From: JAOZTV01 sp965371805
GTDB taxonomy: Bacteria; Acidobacteriota; Aminicenantia; UBA2199
Reading direction: 5' to 3'
DNA: 64,000 nucleotides
Assembly: GCA_965371805.1 (NCBI GenBank)
Contig: CBDUZW010000002.1
Span: forward strand, 121,446 to 185,445
Part shown: positions 44,059-54,044 of the stretch, in pieces
How positions within the stretch are numbered: position 1 is the first letter of the stretch
Layout of the letters: each line of letters starts with the position of its first letter
Notes under the pieces: generated by a model
What the model was told of the DNA's origin: nothing
What the model saw: the letters and a program-made list of their open reading frames with translations, nothing else
The model's database searches: none
Translations under genes and position numbers: made by a program

Positions 44059-44294
44059 AATAACATCTCCATAAAAAAATTGAATTTAATGTTTAAACAG
44101 AAATATAAAGCACTACAAGAATAAAGTCAACAATAATACATTTTGATTAAAACAGGTCAGACACATATTTTAAATAGAGGAACAGAGTTTTGTTTTTTCA
44201 TTTGTGATATATTAAAAATTTGTACAATCTGGAATTACCTATGAAGATGTAATACCCTATGCAATGGATAGTGGTTATAATGGATTATTATAAA

Positions 44295-44612
44295 TTAATG
44301 ATAATTTTCTTTATATACAAAATCAATATAATCTAGTGAAGATGAAACCAGGAAAATCCCTGTTCCAATAACAGAATCCGAATAAATGCTGTTCCAAATA
44401 GATTCTCCTTCAAGATAAAAAATATTTTCTTCAGCAGCAATTGAAACTGTGATATGTTCATTTAGAGGTAGTATTCTGTCTGTTATGATACAAATACCTG
44501 TTTCAGAAATATTTGATGTAACACCAATTATATCTGCACCCAAATGTGTGTTCCCGCAAATGCTTACAAGAAGTTTTTTATTAATCCGTCTTTTTCTTCC
44601 TAGTTTTCCCAT
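44295..44612 (-). CDS. stand-alone PilZ-like domain protein
   Basis: 105 residues. Seen: GRKRRINKKLLVSICG (RxxxR-like start), GVTSNISETGICIITDRIL (NISxxG signature), then strands ending GTGIFLVSSSLDYIDFV. A single-domain PilZ protein, probably a c-di-GMP receptor or a non-binding PilZ. Shine-Dalgarno AGGAGAGG. The 44059-44294 gap upstream of the MORN gene contains nothing convincing; 44202-44215 repeats the TTGTGATATATTAAAAA seen before the RluA-type gene. Confidence 0.8.
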   Translation of the reverse strand: MGKLGRKRRINKKLLVSICGNTHLGADIIGVTSNISETGICIITDRILPLNEHITVSIAAEENIFYLEGESIWNSIYSDSVIGTGIFLVSSSLDYIDFVYKENYH

Positions 44613-44785
44613 GCTTACCTCTCCTAAAGAAATTCACAATTTATTCATCCAATCAGATTGTAGCTATTATAAAAAAAAAGTCAAACAAAAAATTATTATT
44701 TATTTCATTTTTCATCCTTAAGTAAATTATCTGGTTAGTAATGATGTTTTAACAATAAAGCAGACTGGGCATTCTTGTGTTTTTG

Positions 44786-44794
44786 TGATATATT
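44786..44794 (+). promoter_or_regulatory. putative leaderless extended -10 promoter of the pseudouridine synthase gene
   Basis: TGATATATT (TGn plus TATATT, 44786-44794), six bases (all A), ATG 44801; no Shine-Dalgarno. The -35 position reads TGGGCA (4 of 6). Confidence 0.5.
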
Positions 44795-44800
44795 AAAAAA

Positions 44801-45646
44801 ATGACTGATAGTGATACAGGACAGGAATTTCATATTCCCATTAAAGAAGAAATTACAGCTTTGGAACAACTCCATATATCAACTGGTTTTCCGAAGCAGG
44901 CAATTAAAGATATCATGTTTAAGGGTGCGGTCTGGTTAACTACAGGCAAACAAACAGTTAGAATAAGAAGGGCAAAAAAAATATTAGAACAGGGAATGAC
45001 ATTGCATCTCTATAATAATGAAAAAGTTCTATCGGAAAAACCATCTGAAGCCAAATTGATTTCCGATGAAAACTCCTATAGTATCTGGTATAAACCATAT
45101 GGAATGTACTCTCAGGGGTCTAAATGGGGAGACCACTGTACAGTTTATAGGTGGGCGGAAATAAATCTAAAACCTCAAAGACCCGCTTTTATAGTACACA
45201 GACTGGATAGAGCAGCAACAGGCCTTATCATAATTGCACATAGTAAAAAAACCACAAAAACTTTTACTGAAATTTTCCAGAAACGAGAAATAAAAAAAGT
45301 TTATCATGTTATTGTACATGGAAAGTTCCCACAAAACCCAAAAAAAACCACAATATCGATTGATATTGATGACCGTAGGGCCATCAGCCACGTCACCGGT
45401 CTAAAATATAACCTGGTAAAAAACATATCGCTTTTAGAGGTTTTAATTGAAACCGGAAGAAAACATCAAATCAGAAAACATCTATCTATTTCCGGCTTTC
45501 CCGTTGTCGGTGACAGGCTTTATGGAAATAAAACAGACAGTATCGATCTTCAGTTATGTGCCCATTATATTTCCTTTATCTGCCCCCTGGATAATATAAA
45601 AAAAGAATTTAATCTGCCTGAAGAATTTGCCATCACAACAGTTTGA
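44801..45646 (+). CDS. RluA-family pseudouridine synthase
   Basis: 281 residues. Converts uridines to pseudouridine in rRNA or tRNA. Seen: an S4-like short N-terminus (GFPKQAIKDIMFKGAVWLTT), motif I region YSIWYKPYGMYSQGSKWGDH, the catalytic HRLDRAATGL (Asp136), VYHVIVHGKF, and motif III LIETGRKHQIRKHLSISGFPVVGDRLYG. The target site cannot be told from sequence alone. It forms a pair with the next gene, but each appears to have its own leaderless promoter. Confidence 0.94.
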   Translation: MTDSDTGQEFHIPIKEEITALEQLHISTGFPKQAIKDIMFKGAVWLTTGKQTVRIRRAKKILEQGMTLHLYNNEKVLSEKPSEAKLISDENSYSIWYKPYGMYSQGSKWGDHCTVYRWAEINLKPQRPAFIVHRLDRAATGLIIIAHSKKTTKTFTEIFQKREIKKVYHVIVHGKFPQNPKKTTISIDIDDRRAISHVTGLKYNLVKNISLLEVLIETGRKHQIRKHLSISGFPVVGDRLYGNKTDSIDLQLCAHYISFICPLDNIKKEFNLPEEFAITTV

Positions 45647-45708
45647 TAAAAATAATTTTACTATTAGTTTTTACAATGCACTATACACTTATGCGCTTCA
45701 GAAAATTT

Positions 45709-45717
45709 TGCTATAAT
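45709..45717 (+). promoter_or_regulatory. putative leaderless extended -10 promoter of the MBL hydrolase gene
   Basis: TGCTATAAT (TGn plus TATAAT, 45709-45717), five bases, ATG 45723. A perfect -10 with no Shine-Dalgarno. Confidence 0.6.
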
Positions 45718-45722
45718 TACAA

Positions 45723-46517
45723 ATGGTTAAAGTGTGCAGTTTATCGAGTGGATCAAAGGGTAATACCTTTTTTATAAAAACCGGCAGTGATGTTTTTTTA
45801 ATTGATGCAGGTATCAGCTGCAAACAAATTTGTCTCCGGTTGGAGGAAATTGGGTGTTCCTATAGGGAGATTAAGGGAATTTTTATTACTCACGAGCACT
45901 CTGATCACATTAGAGGGCTTTCTGTATTCCTAAAAAAACATCCGGTTCAGGTCTTTATATCACGGAAAACTTATCAAAATTCTTCATCTCATATTCCCGA
46001 TTCCTGTCTTAAGTTTATAAATAACAATAGTAGAATAGAGGTCAACGGAACAACAGTTGAAATACTAAAAAAAAGTCATGATGCAGTAGATCCGTCTATT
46101 TTTAATTTTATTTATAAAGATTTTCAAACCAGTTTTATTACCGATGCCGGTTATGGCTGCAGTAATGTTATTAATTCCATTAAAGAATCCGATATAATTT
46201 TTCTTGAATCCAATTATGATGAAGATATGTTATTAAATGGGATATATCCTCCTTTTCTCCAAAAAAGAGTATCAGGAACCCAGGGACACCTTTCAAATAA
46301 AATGGCGGCTGAATTAATAAAAAAACATGCCTCACCAAAAATTTCACATATTTTTTTATCCCACATCTCCGAAAACAACAATACTCCGGCCCTGGCTTTA
46401 AGAACATTTAATAAAATAGTCCAGGAAAGAGAAGACCTTCTCCTAAAAACCCATCTGACAAGTGCCTGGAATGTTTCCCCTGTAGTTGAAATTAAGGAAT
46501 TTTTAAATCACCAGTAA
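45723..46517 (+). CDS. YycJ/WalJ-like metallo-beta-lactamase-fold hydrolase
   Basis: 264 residues. Seen: VCSLSSGSKGNTFFI (the family's SGSxGN start), IDAGISCKQI, the metal motif THEHSDH (His57, His59, Asp61, His62), TDAGYG, LESNYDEDMLLNG and LSHISENNNTP. The C-terminus is shorter than in some homologues. WalJ-type proteins are DNA-associated phosphodiesterase/exonuclease-like enzymes or coordinate cell division with replication in Firmicutes; the exact role here is unknown. Confidence 0.92.
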   Translation: MVKVCSLSSGSKGNTFFIKTGSDVFLIDAGISCKQICLRLEEIGCSYREIKGIFITHEHSDHIRGLSVFLKKHPVQVFISRKTYQNSSSHIPDSCLKFINNNSRIEVNGTTVEILKKSHDAVDPSIFNFIYKDFQTSFITDAGYGCSNVINSIKESDIIFLESNYDEDMLLNGIYPPFLQKRVSGTQGHLSNKMAAELIKKHASPKISHIFLSHISENNNTPALALRTFNKIVQEREDLLLKTHLTSAWNVSPVVEIKEFLNHQ

Positions 46518-46580
46518 TTTGCAGGGATGTTTGGTAACTGGTTTGACTTGAGGGATATTAAAATAATCCCAAAAATTATT

Positions 46581-47144
46581 CTATAAATGGAAGATATAGC
46601 CAATACCGGTATTGATACAAAAACCTCCCATATTAACATCTTTATTAATAGGATTTATATTTAAAAAAATATAATTAATTTCAGCTGAAATATAAAAGTT
46701 ATTTATAGGATAAAATTTAATACCGGCAGCTATGAAGAAACCAAGCTTATTTCCATCAATTGTTTTATTGAAAGAACTTATTTTTTGCTCATATGAAAAA
46801 AAATCCAGACCAAATTTCATATTTGAAATTATTTTTTTTATTTTAAAACGGTATGCTCCGAAAATTTTAAATGCAGCTAATTCCAGTTTTGATTTATCTT
46901 TATTCAGACCTATCTCAGCTGTCCTTGAAAATCCTCCTTCGTATCCAATCCCAAGAGAAAAATTTTTTATAATATTTATAGATCCATTTATATTATATAC
47001 ACTTCCATTACCAAAATTATCTTTTACGGAAGTGTCGTTGATAGTACGAAATCCATAGTTTAAGCCCAGATCAAAATCAATTGCCGAGACTATTCCAGTT
47101 ATAGCGATTATTAAAACTATAAATAATATTTTTTTCTTAATCAT
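46581..47144 (-). CDS. small outer-membrane beta-barrel protein
   Basis: 187 residues. Signal peptide (1-21, ...ITGIVSAIDFDLG). The mature part consists of alternating-residue beta strands about ten residues long (FDLGLNYGFRTIND, NFSLGIGYEGGFSR, FIAAGIKFYPINNFYISAEINY) and ends with an aromatic residue pattern (GIGYIFHL), typical of eight-stranded outer-membrane barrels. Shine-Dalgarno AAGGAAT. It lies 11 nt downstream of the DUF11 surface protein gene and is probably co-transcribed. Confidence 0.82.
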   Translation of the reverse strand: MIKKKILFIVLIIAITGIVSAIDFDLGLNYGFRTINDTSVKDNFGNGSVYNINGSINIIKNFSLGIGYEGGFSRTAEIGLNKDKSKLELAAFKIFGAYRFKIKKIISNMKFGLDFFSYEQKISSFNKTIDGNKLGFFIAAGIKFYPINNFYISAEINYIFLNINPINKDVNMGGFCINTGIGYIFHL

Positions 47145-47155
47145 TATTATATTCC

Positions 47156-49513
47156 TTAATTACCTACAAAAACCGGTATTCCTTCTTTTTCCGAGTTATT
47201 AAATGCAACGATTTTGTATGTGAATTTTTTTGTGTCAGGTAGGTCTCTGTCAAGATAAACAAAAGTAGAAGTATTTAATTCAGAGATAAGTTTATAGGTG
47301 GAATCATCTCTGTCTTTAATTTTTCGGTAAATTCTATATCCGGCAAGATTTTGGCCATTCAATAAATTTGATTCCCATGTTAGTTTATTTAGATACTCTA
47401 TATAGAGTACCATGTCGTTACTTTCTCTTTGAAGACTAACGTTCTTCGGGGAGTAAAGAACATAAGAAAAAATGTTGACTTCACTGACATCATTTTTATC
47501 ATTTTCATCATATGTGTCTGCAGAGTTTATTTTTACTGTATTTATTATTTCACCGTCTTTGTTAGTTTTTACTGTTAATTCAAGACTTACACTTTCATTA
47601 TTATTTAAACTATCTATAGACCAGATTCCTGTTTGAGAATGATAAGTTCCCTTATTTAAAATGTATGAAATTAAATTAATAGATGAGGGGAGTTTCTCAG
47701 CGATATTAATGTTTTTTGCAGTTCCAGGTCCCAGATTACTCACTGCAATTGTATATAGAACACTCTCACCAATAACGGTTGTGGTTTTGTCAACAGATTT
47801 GTCCACCTTCAAGTCTGCTTTCTCAACTACTTTTATTTCTACGAATGCTTCATTATTAGATTTTTTTAAATCTATTAAAGTACTTTTTTTTAAAGAAGCA
47901 TAATTGGTTATTTTTCCTGGTTTATTAACAATGGTTTTAATTGAAAGTGTGGCTTTTTCATTTACTTTGAGATTTGGAATTTTCCAGTCCCCTCTTTTTT
48001 GATAATAATCTCCAAGGCTTGTATCAGAAGAAATAAAAGTCAAACCATCAGGTAGTTTATCTCTGATTTTTATATATTTAGAGTCCATAGGTCCATAGTT
48101 TTTTGCAGTGATTATAAATGTTACTTCCTGGCCAAGATATGGTTTTAGGATATCTGTACTTTTATTTACTTCTACATCAGCTCTTCCAGGAGGAATATCA
48201 ATGCAAAATGGAAAATCAGTCCCACCTACATCAGCAGCAGGTATTGATTTTATAACAGAGTTTGAATTCAAATCAATAACAAATATATCTTTTGAAGGCA
48301 AATTAAAGCCTTTATTGCTGGCAAATAAATACTTTCCATTAGGAGAAAGTGCCAATGTGTTTAATCCGATAGGTTCACCAAATGGCAATGGCCCATTATT
48401 CGTTAAATTTATTGTTGTCCCGCTATCGATAACATTTCCTGGTCCGTTTATATCAAAAACACGAATAGAAGCAGGAAATCTGAAAGAATCATGAGCTTCC
48501 TCAATTATCAGGTTTGTTAGATAATATGCCTTGTTTCCAAAAAGTCCAAACTTTATTGACTGGCCTGATATATAAAGGTCTTCTGAATCCGGCATTCCAA
48601 CAGGTCCTTTATCTATGACATTAGCAACGCCCCTAATTTGCAGCACATAGGGACCAGCAGGACCGTATATCAAGTCAGCGTTTAGATCTAAAGGCTCCAT
48701 CCATCCACAGGATAAGAGTACCGTATCTCCTTTTGGAGAAATAGTGACATTTAATGGGGCATACGGAAATATATCAATTTCATATTTATAAGTAAGCAAT
48801 CCTGTCTTTGGATCCAATTCAAATACATCTGCAAAACCTTCAAAATAATCTGCAGTAATTACTGTCCTTCCATCCGGAGCGATTGCAACTGAACTTGGAA
48901 GGACTGGGTCAACATCCAGTTCCTGAACAAGAGTTCGTGAAGGAATGTGGACTGAACAGATTAAAGTAGAACTATTCGAGCCATTTGTAATTAAAGCATA
49001 TCTGTTGTTAGGGCTTATTGCAATATCTTCTGGAGACAAACTTAATGTTAGCTCTCCGGATATAACAGGGTTATTAGAATTGCTCAGATCTATAAAATAA
49101 AGTTTTTTCCTTTCATATGATCCGACAATACCGGTTTTTCCATCAGAGGTAATCACTGTTACAGATGCAGATTGACCAACATCTGTCAATTGACCGGAGA
49201 GAAAGGGTCCCGAAACAGAATGATTAAAGGGGTTTATCAGTAAAATTGATCCTTCTATCAGCACAACAATTCCTTTCATATGGGGTATTGAACTAGAGTT
49301 AATATGACCGGGTAATGAATCGAATTTTGCTGTTTCAGGTAAAAATTTCAGAGGGCTATGTTTTAATAGAGAATTAGACATAGAAATTTCTTTTCCATTT
49401 TTTATCAATACTTTTTTTGATCTCTGATTTTTACGGGAAACTCTTGAACCGGATATTTGAAATGAATTTAGTAAAAAAGTCAGAATGATTAACAATATAA
49501 GTTTGCTTTTCAT
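47156..49513 (-). CDS. exported beta-propeller/DUF11/fibronectin-type surface protein
   Basis: 785 residues from ATG 49513 (GGGAG upstream). Signal peptide; an N-terminal YncE/lactonase-like propeller (about 60-440, repeats such as SPNNRYALITNGSNSSTLI, APDGRTVITADYFEG, SPNGKYLFASNKGFNL); two DUF11 repeats (about 445-555 and 560-670, ADVEVNKSTDILKPYLGQEV, ADLKVDKSVDKTTTVIGESV); a C-terminal fibronectin-III-like domain (NLAGYRIYRKIKDRDDSTYK). Probably a cell-surface or secreted protein; no sorting signal is seen. Confidence 0.88.
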   Translation of the reverse strand: MKSKLILLIILTFLLNSFQISGSRVSRKNQRSKKVLIKNGKEISMSNSLLKHSPLKFLPETAKFDSLPGHINSSSIPHMKGIVVLIEGSILLINPFNHSVSGPFLSGQLTDVGQSASVTVITSDGKTGIVGSYERKKLYFIDLSNSNNPVISGELTLSLSPEDIAISPNNRYALITNGSNSSTLICSVHIPSRTLVQELDVDPVLPSSVAIAPDGRTVITADYFEGFADVFELDPKTGLLTYKYEIDIFPYAPLNVTISPKGDTVLLSCGWMEPLDLNADLIYGPAGPYVLQIRGVANVIDKGPVGMPDSEDLYISGQSIKFGLFGNKAYYLTNLIIEEAHDSFRFPASIRVFDINGPGNVIDSGTTINLTNNGPLPFGEPIGLNTLALSPNGKYLFASNKGFNLPSKDIFVIDLNSNSVIKSIPAADVGGTDFPFCIDIPPGRADVEVNKSTDILKPYLGQEVTFIITAKNYGPMDSKYIKIRDKLPDGLTFISSDTSLGDYYQKRGDWKIPNLKVNEKATLSIKTIVNKPGKITNYASLKKSTLIDLKKSNNEAFVEIKVVEKADLKVDKSVDKTTTVIGESVLYTIAVSNLGPGTAKNINIAEKLPSSINLISYILNKGTYHSQTGIWSIDSLNNNESVSLELTVKTNKDGEIINTVKINSADTYDENDKNDVSEVNIFSYVLYSPKNVSLQRESNDMVLYIEYLNKLTWESNLLNGQNLAGYRIYRKIKDRDDSTYKLISELNTSTFVYLDRDLPDTKKFTYKIVAFNNSEKEGIPVFVGN

Positions 49514-49714
49514 TAGTCTTGCTCCCAAAGAGTAATTTTAAAATAATAATTATAGAATACTTAAATTTTTATATAGATTAATATAATTTTTAATTATTTT
49601 ATTTCAAGAACAAGATTACAATAATATTAGATAAAAGTAAATAGATCTGACTATTCTTTTATATGTTAAATCAGGTAATTTTATAAACTAATAAATCTTT
49701 AAAAAGAATTACTT

Positions 49715-49933
49715 TTATTTCATGCTTTTTTTGATCGGTATTAAGAGATACTCAAGTCCATTCAATTTAATTTCATAAATGGTGTTTAATAGCATGCCGA
49801 GTTTTCCCTCAGGAAATCCTTTTGAGTGAAACCATACCAGATAATGTTCCGGTAAATCACAGAGTTTTCGTCCCTTATATTTACCAAAGGGCATCGACAT
49901 AGTTACCAATTTAATCAGTATTTCAGGATCCAT
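49715..49933 (-). CDS. DUF3820 family small protein
   Basis: 72 residues from ATG 49933. Seen: MPFGKYKGRKLCDLPEHYLVWFHSKGFPEGKLG, then YEIKLNGLEYLLIPIKKS, covering the whole DUF3820 domain (MPFGKYKG-LPExYLxWF-KGFPxGxLG). Function unknown. It starts 10 nt after the TPR-peptidase stop on the same strand. Confidence 0.92.
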   Translation of the reverse strand: MDPEILIKLVTMSMPFGKYKGRKLCDLPEHYLVWFHSKGFPEGKLGMLLNTIYEIKLNGLEYLLIPIKKSMK

Positions 49934-49943
49934 AATATGCCGG

Positions 49944-51206
49944 TTATGACTGCGAATTTTTCCAATTTTCTTGAAACTCGATAAAAGAATAGGTAGTGAT
50001 TTCAGATATAATAGAACCGAAGGTTTTACCATCTGCCATTAGATCCAGGATATATTGTAAATCCAGAGTCCCATAGCTATCGATAAAATACGTAACTGCC
50101 GATAAAGCTAAGGCATATGCTTTCTTAACCTTGAGAGGGTCTCCACCTTTGAGAAGGGAGGATAGTTTTTCCAGACTTGGGACAGACCCTTTTTTTATAA
50201 TTTGAACTGCCAATTTCAATTTTTTATTGTTCCCCTCCTTATCACCGGAGAAAAACTGTGCGATTCCTTCATTAAGCCACCAGGGGCACCTGTAGGAGAG
50301 GCGGTCGTAAATAACCGCATGGATGTACTCATGGGTCAGGACCTGTCGTAGTGGTTCTATTTTGTATTTATCAACCGGTATTTTGATATGACCTTCATAA
50401 GCGCCTCCTGCCCATTTTGGAGACCCGGTAATATCGTGAAACGCCTTATTTGTCAATAGTATAACCGGAATCTGCCGGTTTGGATAAAGTTGTAGTTCCT
50501 GGCCGATCGAGTGTGAAATATCCTCTAACATATTTAATACCAATTCCCGAAGGCGGGGTTTTTGGGAACCGTTAAAGCTGACTGAAAACGACATATCTTC
50601 TTCTTTTTCATGGTCTTCAGATAAGCGTATAGTTTTTTTTAGTCCTTCTAACCGTTTTTTAACATATTTATTCGCAGGTTCAATTTCCAATGCCGTTTCC
50701 CAATACTCCTGCGCATTTATCAAGCGGTTTGTCAGATAGCAGATTTCACCCAACATTGAATTTACCTGGAAATTTTTTGGAGCTAAATCCAATGCCTGTA
50801 AATATGCGGTTTCCGCTTCCTCATACTGAGAAAGAGAAAAATAGGAGAACCCTAAACCGTTGTATGGATGAGCCTGATCATCTACATATTGAATCGCCTT
50901 ATCGAAAAAGTTTATCCCATCTTTGAAACGCTTTTCATTGACAGCTTTTGTTGCCAATTCCTCGTAACAATAGGCAACATAGTATTTCAAATTGGGATCA
51001 GCAAATCCCCCCTTATATACTCCAATTAATTTCTTAATGGCGGGATCCCATTTTCCTGTTTTTAACAATTGCATTATTTCAGGGCTGAGGCGTACGGAAG
51101 GCAGGGTTACTTTTTCTCTTTTTACTTTAATAGAATCCGGAGCAGCCCATGTTAATGAGCTGCAAAAAAAAGCAAATAGAATTAAGATAATATATGTTTT
51201 TTTCAT
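49944..51206 (-). CDS. exported TPR and gluzincin (peptidase MA-like) protein
   Basis: 420 residues from ATG 51206. Signal peptide (ending LTWAAP); TPR repeats (about 60-195: YYVAYCYEELATKAVNEKRF, AHPYNGLGFSYFSLSQYEEA, FQVNSMLGEICYLTNRLINA). The peptidase-MA-like domain follows, with the zinc motif LTHEYIHAVIYDRLS (HEYIH) and WWLNEGIAQFFSG (third ligand Glu). G+C looks higher than in neighbours. No Shine-Dalgarno; a perfect -35 lies in leaderless spacing. The fold is sure; the substrate is not known. Confidence 0.9.
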   Translation of the reverse strand: MKKTYIILILFAFFCSSLTWAAPDSIKVKREKVTLPSVRLSPEIMQLLKTGKWDPAIKKLIGVYKGGFADPNLKYYVAYCYEELATKAVNEKRFKDGINFFDKAIQYVDDQAHPYNGLGFSYFSLSQYEEAETAYLQALDLAPKNFQVNSMLGEICYLTNRLINAQEYWETALEIEPANKYVKKRLEGLKKTIRLSEDHEKEEDMSFSVSFNGSQKPRLRELVLNMLEDISHSIGQELQLYPNRQIPVILLTNKAFHDITGSPKWAGGAYEGHIKIPVDKYKIEPLRQVLTHEYIHAVIYDRLSYRCPWWLNEGIAQFFSGDKEGNNKKLKLAVQIIKKGSVPSLEKLSSLLKGGDPLKVKKAYALALSAVTYFIDSYGTLDLQYILDLMADGKTFGSIISEITTYSFIEFQENWKNSQS

Positions 51207-51213
51207 AAGTTTC

Positions 51214-51242
51214 AGCCTAAAGCAAAAATAGTTTACTGTCAA
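51214..51242 (-). promoter_or_regulatory. putative leaderless promoter of the TPR-peptidase gene
   Basis: On the minus strand TTGACA (51242-51237), 17-nt spacer, TAGGCT (51219-51214, weak -10), seven bases, ATG 51206. Confidence 0.45.
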
Positions 51243-51282
51243 GTCTACTAAATATAAAGTGGCAGAGTTTTACTTTTCGAAA

Positions 51283-54009
51283 TTAGTGAGAACTTTTCTT
51301 GAATTTAGAAGGAGATATTCCTGTGTTTTTTTTAAAAGCTCTATAAAATGCTGCTTGAGAATTGAAACCAACATCATATGCTATTTCAAGAATATTTTTT
51401 CCAAGTTTTGATGAATTCAGTAACTGCTTTTTTGCTTCTTCAATTCTATAGCTATTTATTAGATCAAAAAATGTTTTATTTAGTTTTTCATTTATTATCT
51501 GAGAAAGGTGTGTTGGAGGTATCAGTAGTTTTGCTGCCAGATTTTGTAAAGAAATATTTTCTCTTTTATAAATCTTTTCATTTTCCAAAAGATAAAGTAA
51601 TTTAGCTATATGTTTGTCTACGCTATTACTGTCCAATGTTGAATGTTTGTATTTTTTTTTGTTTTTCCTGTAATTCAAATATTTTTTTATAGTATAAGTA
51701 AATCCAATAATTGCAAATAAAAATATTATTGAAACCCATAACCAAAAGAATTTATACTGATAATAGAAGGGCTTAATTGTGAAAGCAAATGAACTTCCTT
51801 TTTTATTCCATACACCATTACTATTGCAGGCAGTTACACGAAAACAATATTTACCGGGGGGGGGATTAATATAATGGGCAGTTCTTGACAAATGGGATTT
51901 AGATGTTTTCCAGTCTTTATCATATCCATCTAATTTATATTTAAATTTTATTTTCTCAGGTGAGGTAAAACTAGGTGCTGTAAAACGGAAGTGAAGACAT
52001 TCTCGTACCTTAAAAACTTTTTCATTTAAATCATGTCTTTGTCCATTTATATGTAATTCATTTATGATAACTGATGGAGGTAATTTGTTTATTTTTAATG
52101 TGGAAGGATTTACAACTGAAATCCCATTTGCAGTAGCAAACCAGAAATCCCCATTTTTGATTTTTATAGCAGAGTTATTATTATATTTACTGCATTGTAT
52201 ATTTTTCATACCATTTGAAATTCCAAAAAGAGAGTATTTTATATAGTTTTTTTTTTTTGTTATAAATTTATCAATGTCATCTTTTTTTATCGTAATAACA
52301 CCCATATCACAACTTAACCAATAATTATTTTTTTTATCTTTCAAAATTTGGTAAATGTTATTACTTGGTAATCCATTTTTTTTTGTAATATGGGTAATAC
52401 TGTTTTTATCTAACATCTTTAGACCTGACCCAAATGTTCCAATCCAGTAGATACTTTTATTTTTATATCTGTCTTCATATACAATAGATACTGAAATACC
52501 AGGGAGATAGGTAGTTAAATTTTCTGATGATATGTTGCCATTTTTAAAAACATTTACGCCAAAATCCCCTGAAATCCAGAGATTATCTTCAAAATCTTCA
52601 AGGATATGATTTATCTGATTACTTAATAGACCATTTTTTGTTGAAAAATTCGTAAATACACCCCTATTATATAAAGATAATCCCTTATCGGTACCTATCC
52701 ATAAGTTGTTTTTTTTATCACAAAAAATTTTAAAAATATTATTGCTTACCAACCCATTATTAATTGTAAGATTTTCTACTTCATTTTTTTGATTTACCTT
52801 AACTATTCCGTTGGATGCAGTGCCAAACCATAGGTTATTCTTTTTATCTTCATGGATTGTTCTAATCCAATTTGGTTTTTTTGTATTATTGAAGACTTTT
52901 TTTCTTATTAAATATTCTTTAATACTACCATTTTTATTATTATATATTCCTAAAGGTGTGCCAAACCATTTATAACCTTTATTGTCTTCATAAATACTTA
53001 ATATAATATTAGAAGAACCTTCTGATATAGAAAAAGTTTTAAAAGCTCCGGTACTAAATTTTTTTAGTCCTGATCCATTAGTACCTACCCAAATATTTTC
53101 TTCTTTGTCTTTATATAAAGATGTAATTGAATCGAAATTAAGATAATTAGTAAAATCATTCTTTTTAGAAAAGTCTTTTTTTACTAATCCGACTCCATTT
53201 AGGGTAGCTATCCATAGGTCTCCATTATAATCTTCTAATATATCAATTATATCATTACTAAGAAGTCCATTTGCTATAGAGTATAGATTTTTGACTTTAT
53301 TTTCATTTAATTCAAACAATCCTTTTGATGTCCCCAATAATATTTGATTATTTCTTTTTTTAAAAATAAAGTTTAATGAGATTTTTTCTTTAAAATTTGT
53401 GCCAATTTTAATTTTCTTAAAAAAATTTTTTTCTTTTTTATAAAGCCCTTCTCTAAATGCAGAAACCCATAAATCTCCCTGATCATCTTCAAAAACAGAG
53501 GAAATTGAACTTGCTGAAATTCCTTTTTTTTTGTCAAACAGATAAAATTTATTATCTTTAAAGCAATATAAATTGCTATTCGATGTACCTATCCAAAGAT
53601 TACCATTAAGGTCTTCATTTAAACAAGTAACTTTTTTTACAGGAAAGCCGTCTTTGCTTGAATAGGATAGAATCCTATCTCCATTTATACTAGTTAAGCC
53701 TGATGAACTACCAATCCATAGTATATTATTTCTATCTATAAAAAGAACATAAATTTCACTTCTCTTTTGATTCGTATTGATTTTAATTATATTGAAGTCA
53801 ATTCCGTCAAAACGTACCAAACCTTTTGAAGTACCTATCCAAAGATATCCATCAGATGTCTGAGTAATATCATTAATCGATTCAGATGGTAACCCATCCG
53901 TTTTTCCATAATTATAAATTTGATATTTACTAATTTCATTTTTGTCTGAACTTAATAATATGCTGGCGAATATTATCAATAGTAGAATATAAATATATCT
54001 TTTTTTCAC
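51283..54009 (-). CDS. membrane one-component regulator: Reg_prop propeller, Y_Y_Y, AraC-type HTH
   Basis: 908 residues, GTG start. Signal anchor (about 1-19); about fourteen Reg_prop blades (e.g. INDITQTSDGYLWIGTSKGL, ISSVFEDDQGDLWVSAFREG, INHILEDFEDNLWISGDFGV) making two seven-bladed propellers; a Y_Y_Y domain (FKYKLDGYDKDWKTSKSHLS, about 670-750); one membrane helix (about 757-777); and an AraC-type DNA-binding domain (LAAKLLIPPTHLSQIINEKL, ILEIAYDVGFNSQAAFYRAF). There is no kinase or receiver. It should bind a ligand outside and control transcription directly from the membrane. Target genes unknown; the propeller genes beside it are candidates. Confidence 0.92.
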   Translation of the reverse strand: MKKRYIYILLLIIFASILLSSDKNEISKYQIYNYGKTDGLPSESINDITQTSDGYLWIGTSKGLVRFDGIDFNIIKINTNQKRSEIYVLFIDRNNILWIGSSSGLTSINGDRILSYSSKDGFPVKKVTCLNEDLNGNLWIGTSNSNLYCFKDNKFYLFDKKKGISASSISSVFEDDQGDLWVSAFREGLYKKEKNFFKKIKIGTNFKEKISLNFIFKKRNNQILLGTSKGLFELNENKVKNLYSIANGLLSNDIIDILEDYNGDLWIATLNGVGLVKKDFSKKNDFTNYLNFDSITSLYKDKEENIWVGTNGSGLKKFSTGAFKTFSISEGSSNIILSIYEDNKGYKWFGTPLGIYNNKNGSIKEYLIRKKVFNNTKKPNWIRTIHEDKKNNLWFGTASNGIVKVNQKNEVENLTINNGLVSNNIFKIFCDKKNNLWIGTDKGLSLYNRGVFTNFSTKNGLLSNQINHILEDFEDNLWISGDFGVNVFKNGNISSENLTTYLPGISVSIVYEDRYKNKSIYWIGTFGSGLKMLDKNSITHITKKNGLPSNNIYQILKDKKNNYWLSCDMGVITIKKDDIDKFITKKKNYIKYSLFGISNGMKNIQCSKYNNNSAIKIKNGDFWFATANGISVVNPSTLKINKLPPSVIINELHINGQRHDLNEKVFKVRECLHFRFTAPSFTSPEKIKFKYKLDGYDKDWKTSKSHLSRTAHYINPPPGKYCFRVTACNSNGVWNKKGSSFAFTIKPFYYQYKFFWLWVSIIFLFAIIGFTYTIKKYLNYRKNKKKYKHSTLDSNSVDKHIAKLLYLLENEKIYKRENISLQNLAAKLLIPPTHLSQIINEKLNKTFFDLINSYRIEEAKKQLLNSSKLGKNILEIAYDVGFNSQAAFYRAFKKNTGISPSKFKKSSH

Positions 54010-54016
54010 TTTTTTA

Positions 54017-54044
54017 ATTATACAAAATTAATCTTCGAAGTCAA
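54017..54044 (-). promoter_or_regulatory. putative leaderless promoter of the AraC-type regulator gene
   Basis: On the minus strand TTGACT (54044-54039), 16-nt spacer, TATAAT (54022-54017), seven bases, GTG 54009. No Shine-Dalgarno. Confidence 0.6.
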
